A DNA stretch of 64,000 nt from Catellatospora sichuanensis (GCF_007483665.1 NZ_VIQO01000023.1:62001-126000); one strand, 5' to 3'; counted from the first letter of the stretch, positions 29,910 through 39,696 are shown. Numbers and translations are program-made. The notes: generated by a model from the sequence alone, not told the origin.

Positions 29910-29957
29910 TGCTGCTTCTCGCGGGCGTCATGATCATGATGCCCGCGAGAAGCAGCA
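29910..29957 (+). terminator. Near-perfect 24-bp-stem terminator
   Basis: Arms 29910-29933 and 29934-29957 pair with a single mismatch and no loop bases between them, starting three bases after the GH10 stop. The GC-rich outer stem TGCTGCTTCTCGCGGGC is typical of an actinomycete terminator. Confidence 0.8.
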
Positions 29958-30110
29958 CCCACTCGGTCGGCCGGCACGACCAGAACCGCGAGGACGAGCA
30001 GGACCAGAGTCCACTCCGCCACGGCACCGATCCGTCGGCGGCGGACCGCCCGGTGATCGCCGACCATATCGGCGATTGCGGCGGCGAGGTGGCGGTGGTC
30101 CGATGGCGCG

Positions 30111-31169
30111 ATGGAACCGTTCAGCGCGATCGCCATGCTGGCCGCCAAACATGGCATCGTCATCGTCCTCGGCGCGCTGGGCGGCGACGACAAACTCGCC
30201 GGCGTGGCGGGCGAGCTGTTCGCGTCACTGACGGCAACCGAGAACGGCATCGACCAGCGGCTGGCCGGCATCGAGGCGCAGCTGGCCGACCTGGACAAAA
30301 AGCACTACCAGATCGCGCTCGGCAACGGGACGCGGTACCTGTTCGAGGCGAATCTGGCCGGCGACCCTGCCCGCCGGGCCGCGGACCTTGAACTGGCCCG
30401 GCAGCAGTTCATCCAGGCCCTGTCCGCAGCCGGTGAGTCGTCGCCGCTACGGCGCGCCACGGCAGGCCGTTACCTGTTGCTGGTCTCCATCGCCACCGGG
30501 CGTACGGCGGCGGCCGCCGCTTCGCTGCCCGACGTGGAGGCGGCGCTGCTCGATGCGGCGCTGGTCGCCAGAGTGAACGAGTTCGAACCCGAACGGGAGG
30601 CCCAGCGGCTGGTGCGCAGCCAGGGTGCCGGCGGCCTGTTCGGCCGCGACGCCAAGCTGAATGCGGCACGCGCAGCGGTGCACGCCGAGGGCAGCGAGTC
30701 GATGCGGCTCATCGGCCGGATGCTGACCGAGATCTCGGTGCTGGCACCGGCGCTCGGCCTGCCGAGCCGGCTGAGCCCGATCCCCGCGGTCCGCTGGGAC
30801 CTGCAGGTGCCGCATGACGGCGGCCGGATCGCCGGCATCGGCTGCCGGTTCGAGGTCAAGGACTGGCGGCACCGGGTCGGACCGCTGAAGACGCACGCCT
30901 ATCCGATCTCTGCGGAGCTGACCTTCGAACCGCCCCTGCGCCGACCGGTCACCGTCCTGGTTCGCATGGCCAAAGGACCGCACCGAACGCAGCTCCTGGC
31001 CGCCGGCACGAGCCGGCTCGAAGTGCCGTTCGACGGCTACACCGACGAGCTCACCGAGCGAGCGCAGCGCATCGACATCTGCCCCGACGAGCAGGTCGGC
31101 GGGATGCTGACGTTCGCCCCGCAGTCCTTCCAGCCGTGGCAACCCGGCATGTGGCAGACGGGCACCTGA
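30111..31169 (+). CDS. Unrecognised 352-residue protein
   Basis: I do not recognise this family. The first ~35 residues are mildly hydrophobic (IAMLAAKHGIVIVLGAL), followed by a predicted coiled coil around GIDQRLAGIEAQLADLDKKH, a helical repeat-like central part with many alanines, and a C-terminal beta-rich part (~240-352) with basic loops. No catalytic motif and no clear signal peptide are visible. No good Shine-Dalgarno precedes the ATG, so the start is uncertain. The codon third positions are strongly GC-biased like the neighbours, which supports real coding. Confidence 0.6.
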   Translation: MEPFSAIAMLAAKHGIVIVLGALGGDDKLAGVAGELFASLTATENGIDQRLAGIEAQLADLDKKHYQIALGNGTRYLFEANLAGDPARRAADLELARQQFIQALSAAGESSPLRRATAGRYLLLVSIATGRTAAAAASLPDVEAALLDAALVARVNEFEPEREAQRLVRSQGAGGLFGRDAKLNAARAAVHAEGSESMRLIGRMLTEISVLAPALGLPSRLSPIPAVRWDLQVPHDGGRIAGIGCRFEVKDWRHRVGPLKTHAYPISAELTFEPPLRRPVTVLVRMAKGPHRTQLLAAGTSRLEVPFDGYTDELTERAQRIDICPDEQVGGMLTFAPQSFQPWQPGMWQTGT

Positions 31170-31240
31170 ACGCGAGTCGCCGACCGGCTGGAAGCCGCCT
31201 CGACGCCGTGCCCATCGATCGGTGGTGCGGTCGGCGGCGG

Positions 31241-33796
31241 TCAGCGCAGCGTCGCAGTGAAGGAGCGGCCGAAGGCCTGGCGGGTGACGACGTCGATGCA
31301 TGTGCCGCCTGGCACGGCGCTGACCCGCACCTCCTCGTCGGCCGACAGCGCCTGCATCCGCCGGCCGTGGATGACCAGCGAAATCGACTCCCGCTGCATC
31401 GTCGGGTCGGACACCGCGACCGAGGTGGTGCCGTCCCGCCCGGCCCGCATGATCACCGAGGCTGGGCCGCCGATCGCGAGACGTCCGGCGTGGTGGGTGC
31501 CGGTCGCGAAGACGTTCGCGGCGATCAGGCCCAGTCCCGTGTGTTTGACGGCCTGGACCGAGGTCGTGATGGCGAGGACGGAGACCGGTCCACGGGCGTA
31601 CGACTCCAGTCGCCGTGCCGACGCGCCCGGGACCATCGCGTACGCCATCGAGGCGGATGGCGCGGCGGCGGGCTGCTCGACGAGGACCGCGAAGACCTTC
31701 TTGCTTACCTGCGTGTCGGGATTGGCCACGCGTACGCTGCGGCGGCTGCGGACCACGTCGTCGAGGGCGACGGTCGCCTGCTGCTCGTCGAGGAAGACGT
31801 ATCCGACGGCGGTGCCCTGACTGCCGTTGGCGTAGCGCAACCAGGCCAGCCGAGCGGCGCCAGGGCCCGACCAAGCCGTGCCGTCACGCAGCGCGCCGGT
31901 GAGGTCGACGGCGTCCGACGGGGCGGCGATCCGGGTGTCGATCGTCGTCGTCACCGCCCGTCCCGCAGTGTCGCCCAGCCCGGCGGCGAGCACGACGATC
32001 TCGTCGTCGAGCATGAACCAGGACTTGGTCGCGTCGGCGTTGCGGTAGACGACGAAGTCGTCCGGCAGGAGCCCGGCCTGCTTCGCCGCGTACGCGGCAT
32101 CGTCGGCCTGGACGAGCCCCACCGCGCCGTACGCGTCGAGGACGGCACCGCCGGAGTACGTGTTGGTGCCGCGGGGGAAGTAGACGTAGGTGTTCTGCGA
32201 CTCGGAGGACGAGGTGAAGCCGAGTTGCGGATTGTCGTACCAGGCGGTGCCGTACAGCTCCGGGACGGTGCGCCGGTGCTCGACGGGCGCGGTCACGCCG
32301 CCGAGGCGGTAGGGCGAGACGGTGGTGTAGTAGTCGACGCCGTAGGCCTGGGTCTGGTCCTGCCCGGCCAGGTAGAGGTAGTGGGCGCCGTCGCCGTGGA
32401 ACCAAGGCATGAGGTTCTCGCCGCTCATGTACTCGTACTTGCTGATCCTGCTGGAGCTGCGGGCGAGCGCGAAGGCGTAGCCGGGGCGGCGGTGGACCGT
32501 CTTGTCCATGGCGTTGAAGGCCACATGGCGTGCAGCGGGGTTGAGGTCGCGGGCCGGCACCGCGCTGTCGGCGAGGATGTCGGCGTAGCGGGCGATGCTG
32601 ACGGGTGAGACGAAACCGGCCGGGTTGAGGGCCGACCGTGCGGACTCCACCACGTGCTTGACGTATCCCTTCAGCGCCGCCGCGTCGCCGCCGGTGGCGT
32701 AACCGGAGAGGTCGACGACGGCCTCGACGACCGCGGCCACGTCGGTGTACCCGGTGGTGGTCCGGGAGACCGCGCGCCCCTTGACGATCTCCATCATCCA
32801 GCCCTCGAAGATCAGCGGGGCGAAGCCGTCGACCACCCAGCCCTGCACGACACCGACCAGGTCGCCGCCCTGGGCGTAGCTCGTGCCGTCGAGGATCTTG
32901 ACGGCCTGGACGACGCGGGTGAGCAGACCCTTGCCGTAGGAGCCGGTGTAGGCGACCGAGGCGTGCTGGAGGAAGGAACCGTCGGCGTAGTAGCCGTCGG
33001 TGACACCGTTCTGCAACCGGTACGGGTCGACCGTGGCGAAGACGGTGAGCTGGTCGGCGATGGCTTTGCTGATGCGGGCGTCGTCGCCGAGCACCGCGCC
33101 CTGGAGGATCCGGTTCGTCGTGATGTCGGCGAGGTTGGCGCCGGTATGGAAGCGCGAGCCGAGGTCGACGTCGCCGTGCCTGCCGTTGCGCAGGTAGGCG
33201 TCCATCGAGGCGACGTAGGCGGCGGCGAGACCGGGCCGGTACCCGGACATCTCGTCCATGAGCAGCACGAGCGTCTTGCTCACCGCGGCGGAGATGCCGA
33301 TCTCCCAGTTGAACCAGTTGCCGTAGTAGCCCTTCGACTGGTCGCCGTAGTGGTTGTCGTGCAGCCACGCGAGAGCGTCGATGACTCGGCGTTGGACGCT
33401 CAGGTCGCCGCGCAGTCCGGACGGGGCACCGGGAACGCGGGTCGCCAGGGCGATCTCGTACAGGTACCGGAACGACGTCGTGAGGTTCGGGTCGCTGGTG
33501 CCGAGCGCGACCCCTTTGAACAGCTCGCCGGGCCCGGCCCCGTCCATCGCGGCGAGCCAGGTCCGGGCGGCCGACCCGATGGCGGTGAGCCTGGCGGTGA
33601 CCTCGGCGCGCGTGTTGGACGCGGCGGTGCCCGCGAACATCGCGACGGTGTTGTCGATCAGCAGGGCCTGATCGGTGGCCGCCGCGGCGGTTCCGGCGCC
33701 GGGCGGGGTCGCGGCGCGGGCCCGAAGCGGTTGGGCCACGGCGAGGAGCGCAGCGGCGGGGATCATCGACAAGGCGCCGCGGCGGGAGATCTGCAC
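31241..33796 (-). CDS. Tat-exported PL8-family polysaccharide lyase
   Basis: 851 residues from a GTG with AGGAG five bases upstream. The N-terminus SRRGALS is a twin-arginine signal followed by a hydrophobic stretch ending near RARA. The alpha/alpha-toroid catalytic domain carries the PL8 triad in GNWFNWEIG (Asn), DGSFLQH (His) and YTGSYGKGLL (Tyr); beta-sandwich domains fill the C-terminal half. PL8 enzymes cleave hyaluronate, chondroitin or xanthan by beta-elimination; which one applies here cannot be decided. The downstream-facing neighbour at 33929 carries a golvesin-like domain of the kind found on xanthan-degrading proteins, a weak hint toward a xanthan-type substrate. Confidence 0.85.
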   Translation of the reverse strand: MQISRRGALSMIPAAALLAVAQPLRARAATPPGAGTAAAATDQALLIDNTVAMFAGTAASNTRAEVTARLTAIGSAARTWLAAMDGAGPGELFKGVALGTSDPNLTTSFRYLYEIALATRVPGAPSGLRGDLSVQRRVIDALAWLHDNHYGDQSKGYYGNWFNWEIGISAAVSKTLVLLMDEMSGYRPGLAAAYVASMDAYLRNGRHGDVDLGSRFHTGANLADITTNRILQGAVLGDDARISKAIADQLTVFATVDPYRLQNGVTDGYYADGSFLQHASVAYTGSYGKGLLTRVVQAVKILDGTSYAQGGDLVGVVQGWVVDGFAPLIFEGWMMEIVKGRAVSRTTTGYTDVAAVVEAVVDLSGYATGGDAAALKGYVKHVVESARSALNPAGFVSPVSIARYADILADSAVPARDLNPAARHVAFNAMDKTVHRRPGYAFALARSSSRISKYEYMSGENLMPWFHGDGAHYLYLAGQDQTQAYGVDYYTTVSPYRLGGVTAPVEHRRTVPELYGTAWYDNPQLGFTSSSESQNTYVYFPRGTNTYSGGAVLDAYGAVGLVQADDAAYAAKQAGLLPDDFVVYRNADATKSWFMLDDEIVVLAAGLGDTAGRAVTTTIDTRIAAPSDAVDLTGALRDGTAWSGPGAARLAWLRYANGSQGTAVGYVFLDEQQATVALDDVVRSRRSVRVANPDTQVSKKVFAVLVEQPAAAPSASMAYAMVPGASARRLESYARGPVSVLAITTSVQAVKHTGLGLIAANVFATGTHHAGRLAIGGPASVIMRAGRDGTTSVAVSDPTMQRESISLVIHGRRMQALSADEEVRVSAVPGGTCIDVVTRQAFGRSFTATLR

Positions 33797-33928
33797 AGGT
33801 GCTCCTAGTTCCGAACGCAAACGGATCTGCTGTCTGCGGCAGCCGGCGACGGGGTCTCCCCGCCGCCGGCGCCACGCTTGCTCGACCTCGTACGACCTGG
33901 CGCCGACGTCGAATGTCACCACTCGCGG

Positions 33929-35476
33929 TCAGGCTCGGGTGATCCGTACCGCATCGGCGATGACGTAGCCGGTGCCGGAGGTCCACCGGCTGACACCGAC
34001 GACGTTGGCGTCGCCCGCGGCCAGGTTGAACACACCGAGCGAGACCCATCGGCCGCCGTTGACGCGCTGGTTCACCCGCACCGTCTGGTTTCCGCCGGTG
34101 GTGGCCACGATGTACGGCGTCGAGTCGTTGTAGCCGGCGTTGGCCGGGTACCAGACGGAGACGTCGTAGGCGGCGGTCTGCGGGATGTTCACCTTGTACC
34201 AGGCGGAGTCGCTGGCCAGCACCGGATCGGCGAACCGGTAGTCGGCACCGAACCGCTCGCTGGAGTAGGTCGAGGTGCCCCAGTTGGCGCTCGCCGTGAA
34301 CCGGCCCGCGGTGGTGTTGTCCACCGTCGTGCTCCAGGCCTGCGCCGTGGAGACGAACCCGATGCCGTTCGGCACGGCGCGCTGCGCGCCGTCGGACGGG
34401 GTGTTGCGTACGGACACGGAGGTGGCGCCGGGCATGCGTGCCACCAGGGTGCTCGAACCGCCGCCGTCGAGGTTGATCGCATCGTCGGCGCCCAGCGACT
34501 TCATGTAGTTGGCCAGCTCCACATAGGTCATGCCGACGCTCGCGGTCGAGCGGCCGTCGACGACCACCAGCCACATCTTCAGGCCGTCGGCAGAGAAGCC
34601 CACCGCGGTGCGGGGGTTCTTCGGGTGCGAGACGGTGGTGACCACGCCGTCCTTGACCAGCACCAGGTTTCCGCCGATCGCGACCTGTGCAGCGCCGTCG
34701 CCGCCGCGCGGTGCATAGTTCACCGTGACCGTCTGGCCGACCGCGAGGCCGGCCAGAGCGTCGGCACCGGCGTTCACGCCGAGCACGACGACGGTCCCGT
34801 TGGCCACCTTGCCGCCCGGGGAGGTGCTCACCTTGGTCACCTTGCCGGCGGTGACCTCGATCTCGCGGGAGCGGGTGGCGCTGTCGAGGACCTGGCTGCG
34901 CGGCTGGTCGCCCCACAGCGGGTTGTAGACGCCGATGCCGTTCGCCGCGATGTTGGGCGAGTTGAAGTTCGTGGCGGTGAGTTTGGCGCCGCCGGGCAGG
35001 GTGACCGTCGCGTCGAGGAAGATCTGGGCCAGGCCGCCGCGGCTGGCCGCCCCGGCAGGGTAGAGCGCCGCCACGTCGTTCCAGCCCGAGGCCGGGCCGT
35101 TGAGCAGCGTGCCGTTGTCGAGGCCGATGCCACGGGGCGCCCCGGTCGCGCCGATGTCGAAGAAGTCGCCGTTGACGGCGGCTATCGCCCCGACCCGGTT
35201 GGCCTGGGTGGTCAAGGTGGCCGTCGCGCCGACGGTGCCGGGGTTGAGGTACTTGGGCTTGAGCGTCGGTTCGGCGAGGTCGGCGGTCAGGATGTTGACC
35301 TGGTTGGGACCGCTGATCGAGGTGTTGGTCAGGGTCAGGCCGGGTGCGAGGGAGGTGGTGGCAAGCGTGCCGAAGTCTGCCGCGGTGGCGACAGCGGCAG
35401 CGGGGGTGGGTAGCGCACCGGCGCCGGCGAAGGCGAGCAGTGCGGACAGCAGGACGGCAACGGCTGGTCGGCGCAT
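33929..35476 (-). CDS. Secreted phosphodiester glycosidase (NAGPA) with golvesin-like domain
   Basis: 515 residues with a clean Sec signal (RRPAVAVLLSALLAFAGAGA, cleavage near PAAA). Residues ~100-380 are a NAGPA/phosphodiester glycosidase domain with VNGDFFD, NPRTAVGFSADG and the hallmark NLDGGGSSTLV. Residues ~385-515 are a golvesin/xanthan-lyase-like beta-sandwich (FADPVLASDSAWYKVNIP, VWYPANAGYNDSTPYIV). It could hydrolyse phosphodiester-linked sugars in exopolysaccharide or cell-wall polymers. It lies upstream of and collinear with the PL8 gene, 132 bp apart. Confidence 0.82.
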   Translation of the reverse strand: MRRPAVAVLLSALLAFAGAGALPTPAAAVATAADFGTLATTSLAPGLTLTNTSISGPNQVNILTADLAEPTLKPKYLNPGTVGATATLTTQANRVGAIAAVNGDFFDIGATGAPRGIGLDNGTLLNGPASGWNDVAALYPAGAASRGGLAQIFLDATVTLPGGAKLTATNFNSPNIAANGIGVYNPLWGDQPRSQVLDSATRSREIEVTAGKVTKVSTSPGGKVANGTVVVLGVNAGADALAGLAVGQTVTVNYAPRGGDGAAQVAIGGNLVLVKDGVVTTVSHPKNPRTAVGFSADGLKMWLVVVDGRSTASVGMTYVELANYMKSLGADDAINLDGGGSSTLVARMPGATSVSVRNTPSDGAQRAVPNGIGFVSTAQAWSTTVDNTTAGRFTASANWGTSTYSSERFGADYRFADPVLASDSAWYKVNIPQTAAYDVSVWYPANAGYNDSTPYIVATTGGNQTVRVNQRVNGGRWVSLGVFNLAAGDANVVGVSRWTSGTGYVIADAVRITRA

Positions 35477-35645
35477 GACGTCTCCCGGTCGGAGGGGTCG
35501 AGGTGGTGATGCGTCGCGCGTAGATAAGTGTCGCCCCGTTGTCCTTCGCTGGCAAGAATTTTCGTCCGGCGATGCGCCGCCGATGGCTGCGTGTCCTTCT
35601 TGGTCGGACGACCGCGCCGGGGATCACGGCTCGGGCATGTGCCGG

Positions 35646-36347
35646 TCACCGCACCGGCACGATCGCCGTCATCGCCGTGCGGGCCGGTGCCGGGCGGCGG
35701 CGCGAGCGGCGGATGAGCCATTCGGCCACCGCCAGGTTGATGAGCCATCCCGCGGCCATGGCGGTGAACCGGCCCAGCTCGTCCGGCGCGTCGCCCGCCA
35801 GCAGCCAGGGCAGGTGGGTGAAGGCCTGGGTGCCGGCGCCCAGCCCGATCGCATAGGCACGCATCATCCAGGCCCGGTGCGCGGTGAAGTCCCCCTGTCG
35901 TACGCGCACGAAGCCCAGCACGACGGCCAGCGCCATCGCGCCGCCGAACACCAGCCGCAGCAGCAGCACACCGAGGCCGTCGATGGGCGGCAGGTCGTAG
36001 GAGACCGCCATCCACATCCCCGTCAGCGCGGCGACCAGCCCGCACGGAATCAGCACCCGTCCGGCGGCACGGTGCCACCCCGGCCTGCGCCGGCGCAGCC
36101 GGGCATCGAACTGGAACGCGCCGAGCAAGCAGTACACGGTGGCGCCGATGATGTGCAGCACCACCGGCAGCGGTTGCGCGAAAAACCTGGCGTTGCCGTC
36201 GTCGATCGGCGCACCGGCGGCCAGCTCGGACACCCGGAAAGCGCCGGCCACGACCGGCACGAAGCTCAACGCGATCAGCGAGTACGGAACGAGGCGAGAA
36301 CGTTTCATCACGTGCTCGATGGTGCGGCCACGCCGAGCGGCGTTCAT
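35646..36347 (-). CDS. DUF2306 membrane protein
   Basis: 233 residues if the ATG at 36347 is used; the internal ATG at 36308 (MKRSRLVPY) gives 220 and places the first membrane helix closer to the start. Six or so hydrophobic segments, with a conserved histidine-rich pattern (PVVLHIIGATVYCLLGAFQF, GWHRAAGRVL, HRAWMMRAYAIG) typical of DUF2306. Some relatives bind haem through such histidines, but no function is established. It is immediately downstream of the NarL-type regulator gene on the same strand. Confidence 0.75.
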   Translation of the reverse strand: MNAARRGRTIEHVMKRSRLVPYSLIALSFVPVVAGAFRVSELAAGAPIDDGNARFFAQPLPVVLHIIGATVYCLLGAFQFDARLRRRRPGWHRAAGRVLIPCGLVAALTGMWMAVSYDLPPIDGLGVLLLRLVFGGAMALAVVLGFVRVRQGDFTAHRAWMMRAYAIGLGAGTQAFTHLPWLLAGDAPDELGRFTAMAAGWLINLAVAEWLIRRSRRRPAPARTAMTAIVPVR

Positions 36348-36378
36348 CGTTCTTCAGGCTCGCAGCGGCGGCACCGGC

Positions 36379-37047
36379 TCATCCTTTGGTACTACGACCT
36401 GCCCGGCCCGTCTCGTACGCCCAGATCGCCGCTTCGACCCGGTTGCGGACACCCAGCTTCGTCATCAGGCTGCCCACGTGGGTCTTCACCGTGCTCAGGC
36501 TGATGAACAGGTCGGCGGCGATCTCCGTGTTGGTGCGCCCGGCGGCCAGCGCGCGCAGCACCTGCTCCTCCCGGTCGGTCAACGGCTCGACCGGCTGACG
36601 GGGCGCCGCCTGCGGATCCTGCCGGGCGAAGGCGTGCAACAGGCGCGTCGTCACGCTCGGCGCGATCAGCGCATCCCCTTTGGCGGCAGCATGGATCGCC
36701 TGGCTGAGCAGCGCCGGACCGGCATCCTTGAGCAGGAACCCGCGCGCACCCGCGCGTAGCGCCCCGTACACGTAATCGTCCAGATCGAACGTGGTGATGA
36801 CGACGACGGCGAGCGGCCGGGCGACACCCGGGCCGGCCAGTCGTCGGGTCGCGGCGATCCCGTCCAGCACCGGCATCCGCACGTCGAGCAGGCACACATC
36901 GGGACGCAGCCGCTCGGCCAGCCGCACCGCCTCCAGGCCGTCGGCCGCCGTGGCGACCACCTCGAGGTCCGGCTGCGCGTCGACGATCATCGCCAGCCCT
37001 GTACGCACGATCTCCTGGTCGTCGGCGACCAGGACTCGGGTGCTCAC
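36379..37047 (-). CDS. NarL/LuxR-type response regulator
   Basis: 222 residues. Receiver domain at ~1-120 with phospho-acceptor Asp in DVCLLDVRMP, Thr in VVITTFDLD and Lys in FLLKDAG; LuxR-type helix-turn-helix at ~150-215 (LTDREEQVLRALAAG, LSTVKTHVGSLMTKLG). It overlaps the kinase gene upstream by four bases (GTGA), so the pair is one two-component system. The target genes are unknown; the DUF2306 gene directly downstream is a candidate. Confidence 0.92.
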   Translation of the reverse strand: MSTRVLVADDQEIVRTGLAMIVDAQPDLEVVATAADGLEAVRLAERLRPDVCLLDVRMPVLDGIAATRRLAGPGVARPLAVVVITTFDLDDYVYGALRAGARGFLLKDAGPALLSQAIHAAAKGDALIAPSVTTRLLHAFARQDPQAAPRQPVEPLTDREEQVLRALAAGRTNTEIAADLFISLSTVKTHVGSLMTKLGVRNRVEAAIWAYETGRAGRSTKG

Positions 37048-38162
37048 CGGGCCGGCCCGGCCAGCGGCAACTCCACCGCCACGCTCCAGCCACCGGCCGG
37101 ATCGGGCCCGGCCCCGAACACTCCGTCCAGCAGCCGTGCGCGCTCACTCATCCCGGTCAACCCGTACCCCCCACCGATGTCCTTCGCCGGCGCGCCGTCG
37201 TCGTCGACCCGCAGCCGCACCACATCGTCGCCCACGCTGACCCGCACCTGCACCCGGGTCGCCTGCCGCGCGTGCCGCAACGCGTTGGTCACCGACTCCT
37301 GCGCCATCCGGAACAGCGCACCGGCGACCGGCGCGGGCAGCGCCGCCAGGTCACCGTCCACGTGCACGTCGACCGGCAGACCCGCGCCCGCGGGACGGGC
37401 CAGCCACCGCAGATCGGCGGCGGTCGGGGCCGGAGCGTACTCGGCCGGTTCGTCCTGCCGCAGCACCCGCACCATGGCGCGCATCTCCGCCAGCGCCCGG
37501 GACGCTTCGGCCTCGATCACCCGCAGCGCCTCTGTCGCCGCCTCGGGCCTGGTCGGCGCGGCCGCCAAACCGGCCTGGGCCCGGACGGCGATCGCCGACA
37601 CGTGGTGGGCGACGGTGTCGTGCAGGTCCCGGGCCAGCCGCTCCCGCTCCACCAGGCGCACCTGCTCCAGCTCGCGCCCCCGGGCCCGCACGCGGTAGCG
37701 CCGGGCCAGACCGCTCGCGGCCACCGCCGATACCACCGCGAGCGCCCCCACCGAGTCCGCGGCACCGGTGGTGCCGGCCCAGGCCGACAGCGCCATGCAC
37801 CCGGACATCACCGCGGCGCCGAGCACGATCTCGCTGCCCGAACCCCACCGCGTCAGCGCGTACGGCAGCAGCAGCAGGTAGACCATGGTGTAGGTGTCGG
37901 GCACCGCGTCCCCCGCGAGCAGCGGGATCAGCGCGCCGACCCCGAAGGAGAGCAGCACCATCGGCAGCGGGCGCTCGCGTCGCCACAGCAGCGTCGCCGC
38001 AAAACCGGCAGACAGCAGCAGCGAAGCCGTCGGCAGCCCGGGCCGGAGCAAGCCCTCCACCGCGGTCAGCGCGAGGACGACACCGACGAGCAGGTGGTCT
38101 CGCCGGCCGCGGCGCGGGATCGGCACCGGGCGCCGCTCACGCCAAAAAGACAGTCCACGCAC
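37044..38162 (-). CDS. Sensor histidine kinase (HisKA_3, DesK-like)
   Basis: 372 residues from the GTG at 38162. Four to five membrane helices with almost no extracytoplasmic loop (~30-165) are followed by a HisKA_3 dimerisation helix with the phospho-acceptor His in RDLHDTVAHHVSAIA and a HATPase with MAQESVTNALRHA, DDDGAP and GGYGLTGM. It is cognate to the overlapping NarL regulator. Intramembrane-sensing kinases of this type usually respond to envelope stress, but no ligand is evident. Confidence 0.9.
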   Translation of the reverse strand: MRGLSFWRERRPVPIPRRGRRDHLLVGVVLALTAVEGLLRPGLPTASLLLSAGFAATLLWRRERPLPMVLLSFGVGALIPLLAGDAVPDTYTMVYLLLLPYALTRWGSGSEIVLGAAVMSGCMALSAWAGTTGAADSVGALAVVSAVAASGLARRYRVRARGRELEQVRLVERERLARDLHDTVAHHVSAIAVRAQAGLAAAPTRPEAATEALRVIEAEASRALAEMRAMVRVLRQDEPAEYAPAPTAADLRWLARPAGAGLPVDVHVDGDLAALPAPVAGALFRMAQESVTNALRHARQATRVQVRVSVGDDVVRLRVDDDGAPAKDIGGGYGLTGMSERARLLDGVFGAGPDPAGGWSVAVELPLAGPAR

Positions 38163-38272
38163 GACCCGATGGTACGAGCCGGCGCGGCTCGGCAGATCAG
38201 CCCAAAGTACGCCCCGAATATCCGGTTGTGCCCGAAACCCGACAACGCACGAAGCGAACGTGACCTGCCGCG

Positions 38273-38689
38273 CTAAGCCGGCTCCCACAGCAGCAGCTGG
38301 CGATGGTGGCTGAAGCCGTTGCGCAGGTAGAAGTCCACCGCCCGGCGGCCGGAGTGGACGGAGACGTGCAGCAGGTTCCGGGTCCGGGCCTCGTCAAGGA
38401 TCGCGGCCACCAACGCGCCGCCGATGCCGCGGTTGCGGTACGCCTCGCGCACCTCGACGGCCTGGACGTCGCCGTACCGCCGGTCGAGCGCGTTGTTGCC
38501 GGGCACCCGTTCCGCGACGAGCAGCCAGGCGACGCCGACCACGTACCCGTCGATCTCGGCCACGAACGGCAGATGCGTCTCGGCGTGGGCGGCGACCCAG
38601 TCGGCGTACGCCGGGAAGTTTTCCGGCTCGATACCGCGCAGCTCGGCGAGCGCCGCCACGTCCGCCACGCCGGCCTTCCGCACGATCAT
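38273..38689 (-). CDS. Single-domain GNAT acetyltransferase
   Basis: 138 residues from the ATG at 38689. GNAT fold with the acetyl-CoA loop EAYRNRGIGGALVAAIL and a C-terminal segment HSGRRAVDFYLRNGFS. The acceptor is unknown. It stands alone between the kinase and glnR. It is too short to be mycothiol synthase MshD, which neighbours glnR in mycobacteria. Confidence 0.8.
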   Translation of the reverse strand: MIVRKAGVADVAALAELRGIEPENFPAYADWVAAHAETHLPFVAEIDGYVVGVAWLLVAERVPGNNALDRRYGDVQAVEVREAYRNRGIGGALVAAILDEARTRNLLHVSVHSGRRAVDFYLRNGFSHHRQLLLWEPA

Positions 38690-38949
38690 CCGCCGGAGTC
38701 TACGGCCTGAACGGAAAATGATGAGTGAGCGGCCGCGTTGATGGCTCCGTCCTGGTCCGGAGTGGGGTGGGTGCGGTTCCTGCGTCATCGGGGCTGGTTT
38801 TGCCTGCGCGTGTGCGCGGGCCAGAGCCTCACCGTGCGTGGGGACCTTGGCCACCGACCCGGATACTTGCCCGGCCGGTCGTGGAGGTCTTGCAGCGCAT
38901 GCGAAACGACAGGGGCGCGCCTTTCTCGCACTTGATCCTCGGGAGGGCG
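38690..38949. other. 260-bp gap with no recognised gene
   Basis: Between the GNAT gene and the end of glnR. The sequence is of ordinary GC content, both flanking genes are on the minus strand, and I saw no strong hairpin, operator or RNA. Confidence 0.4.
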
Positions 38950-39696
38950 TCAGCCCGCCAGGTTGAGGTCGACCAGGAGCGCGTCGGCGAGGCTGGACTC
39001 GACGTCGTCGGACCGCTGCGGGCGCGACGACGGAAGCACGAACTTGTAGCCGACCTGGCGCACCGTGCCGATCATCGCTTCGTACTCGGAGCCGAGCTTG
39101 GCGCGCAGGCGCCGCACGTGCACGTCGACGGTGCGGGTGCCGCCGAAGTAGTCGTAGCCCCACACCTCGCGCAGCAGCTGGTCGCGGGTGAAGACCCGGC
39201 CCGGGTGCTGGGCCAGGAACTTCAGCAGCTCGAACTCCTTGTAGGTGAGATCGAGATGCCGTCCCTTGAGCTTCGCCGCGTACGTGTCGGGGTCGATGGT
39301 CAGCTCGCCACCACGGATCACACCACCGGCAGCCGCGGTCGCAGAGTGGAGGCGGCCGGTCGACATGCGCAGGCGGGCCTCGACCTCGGCCGGACCGGCG
39401 GTGGCCAGGATGACGTCGTCGACGCCCCAGTCGGCGTTGACGGCGACCAGGCCGGCCTCGGTGACCACGGCGATCAGCGGCACGCCGATGCCCGTCGTGT
39501 GCAGCATCCGGCAGGTGGCCCGGGCCTCGGAGAGTTCGGAGCGCGCGTCGACCAGGACCGCGTCCGGGCTCGGGGCCGACACCAGGGTGCGCACATCGCG
39601 GGGAGCGGTGCGCACGGTGTGCGGAAGCAGGTCTATCGCAGGGAGCACAGCGGATGGTTCACCGGCACGTGCGGTCACCAGCAGCAGGATGTCCAC
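38950..39696 (-). CDS. glnR: GlnR, OmpR-type orphan nitrogen regulator
   Basis: 248 residues from a GTG. The receiver-like domain (~1-120) is atypical: it has the Asp in [10 protein letters not shown] but lacks the acidic pocket, as in GlnR, which is not controlled by a partner kinase. The winged-helix DNA-binding domain (~135-235) carries [39 protein letters not shown] (given in part) and [11 protein letters not shown], nearly invariant in actinomycete GlnR. It controls ammonium assimilation genes and often secondary metabolism. The match to the Mycobacterium tuberculosis and Streptomyces proteins is recalled from memory. Confidence 0.88.
   Translation of the reverse strand: MDILLLVTARAGEPSAVLPAIDLLPHTVRTAPRDVRTLVSAPSPDAVLVDARSELSEARATCRMLHTTGIGVPLIAVVTEAGLVAVNADWGVDDVILATAGPAEVEARLRMSTGRLHSATAAAGGVIRGGELTIDPDTYAAKLKGRHLDLTYKEFELLKFLAQHPGRVFTRDQLLREVWGYDYFGGTRTVDVHVRRLRAKLGSEYEAMIGTVRQVGYKFVLPSSRPQRSDDVESSLADALLVDLNLAG

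Noticed and set aside
31884-35627. 1247-codon minus-strand frame spanning the PL8 and NAGPA genes
   Set aside because: Arg/His/Pro-rich low-complexity translation overlapping two well-supported genes in another frame; a frame shadow.
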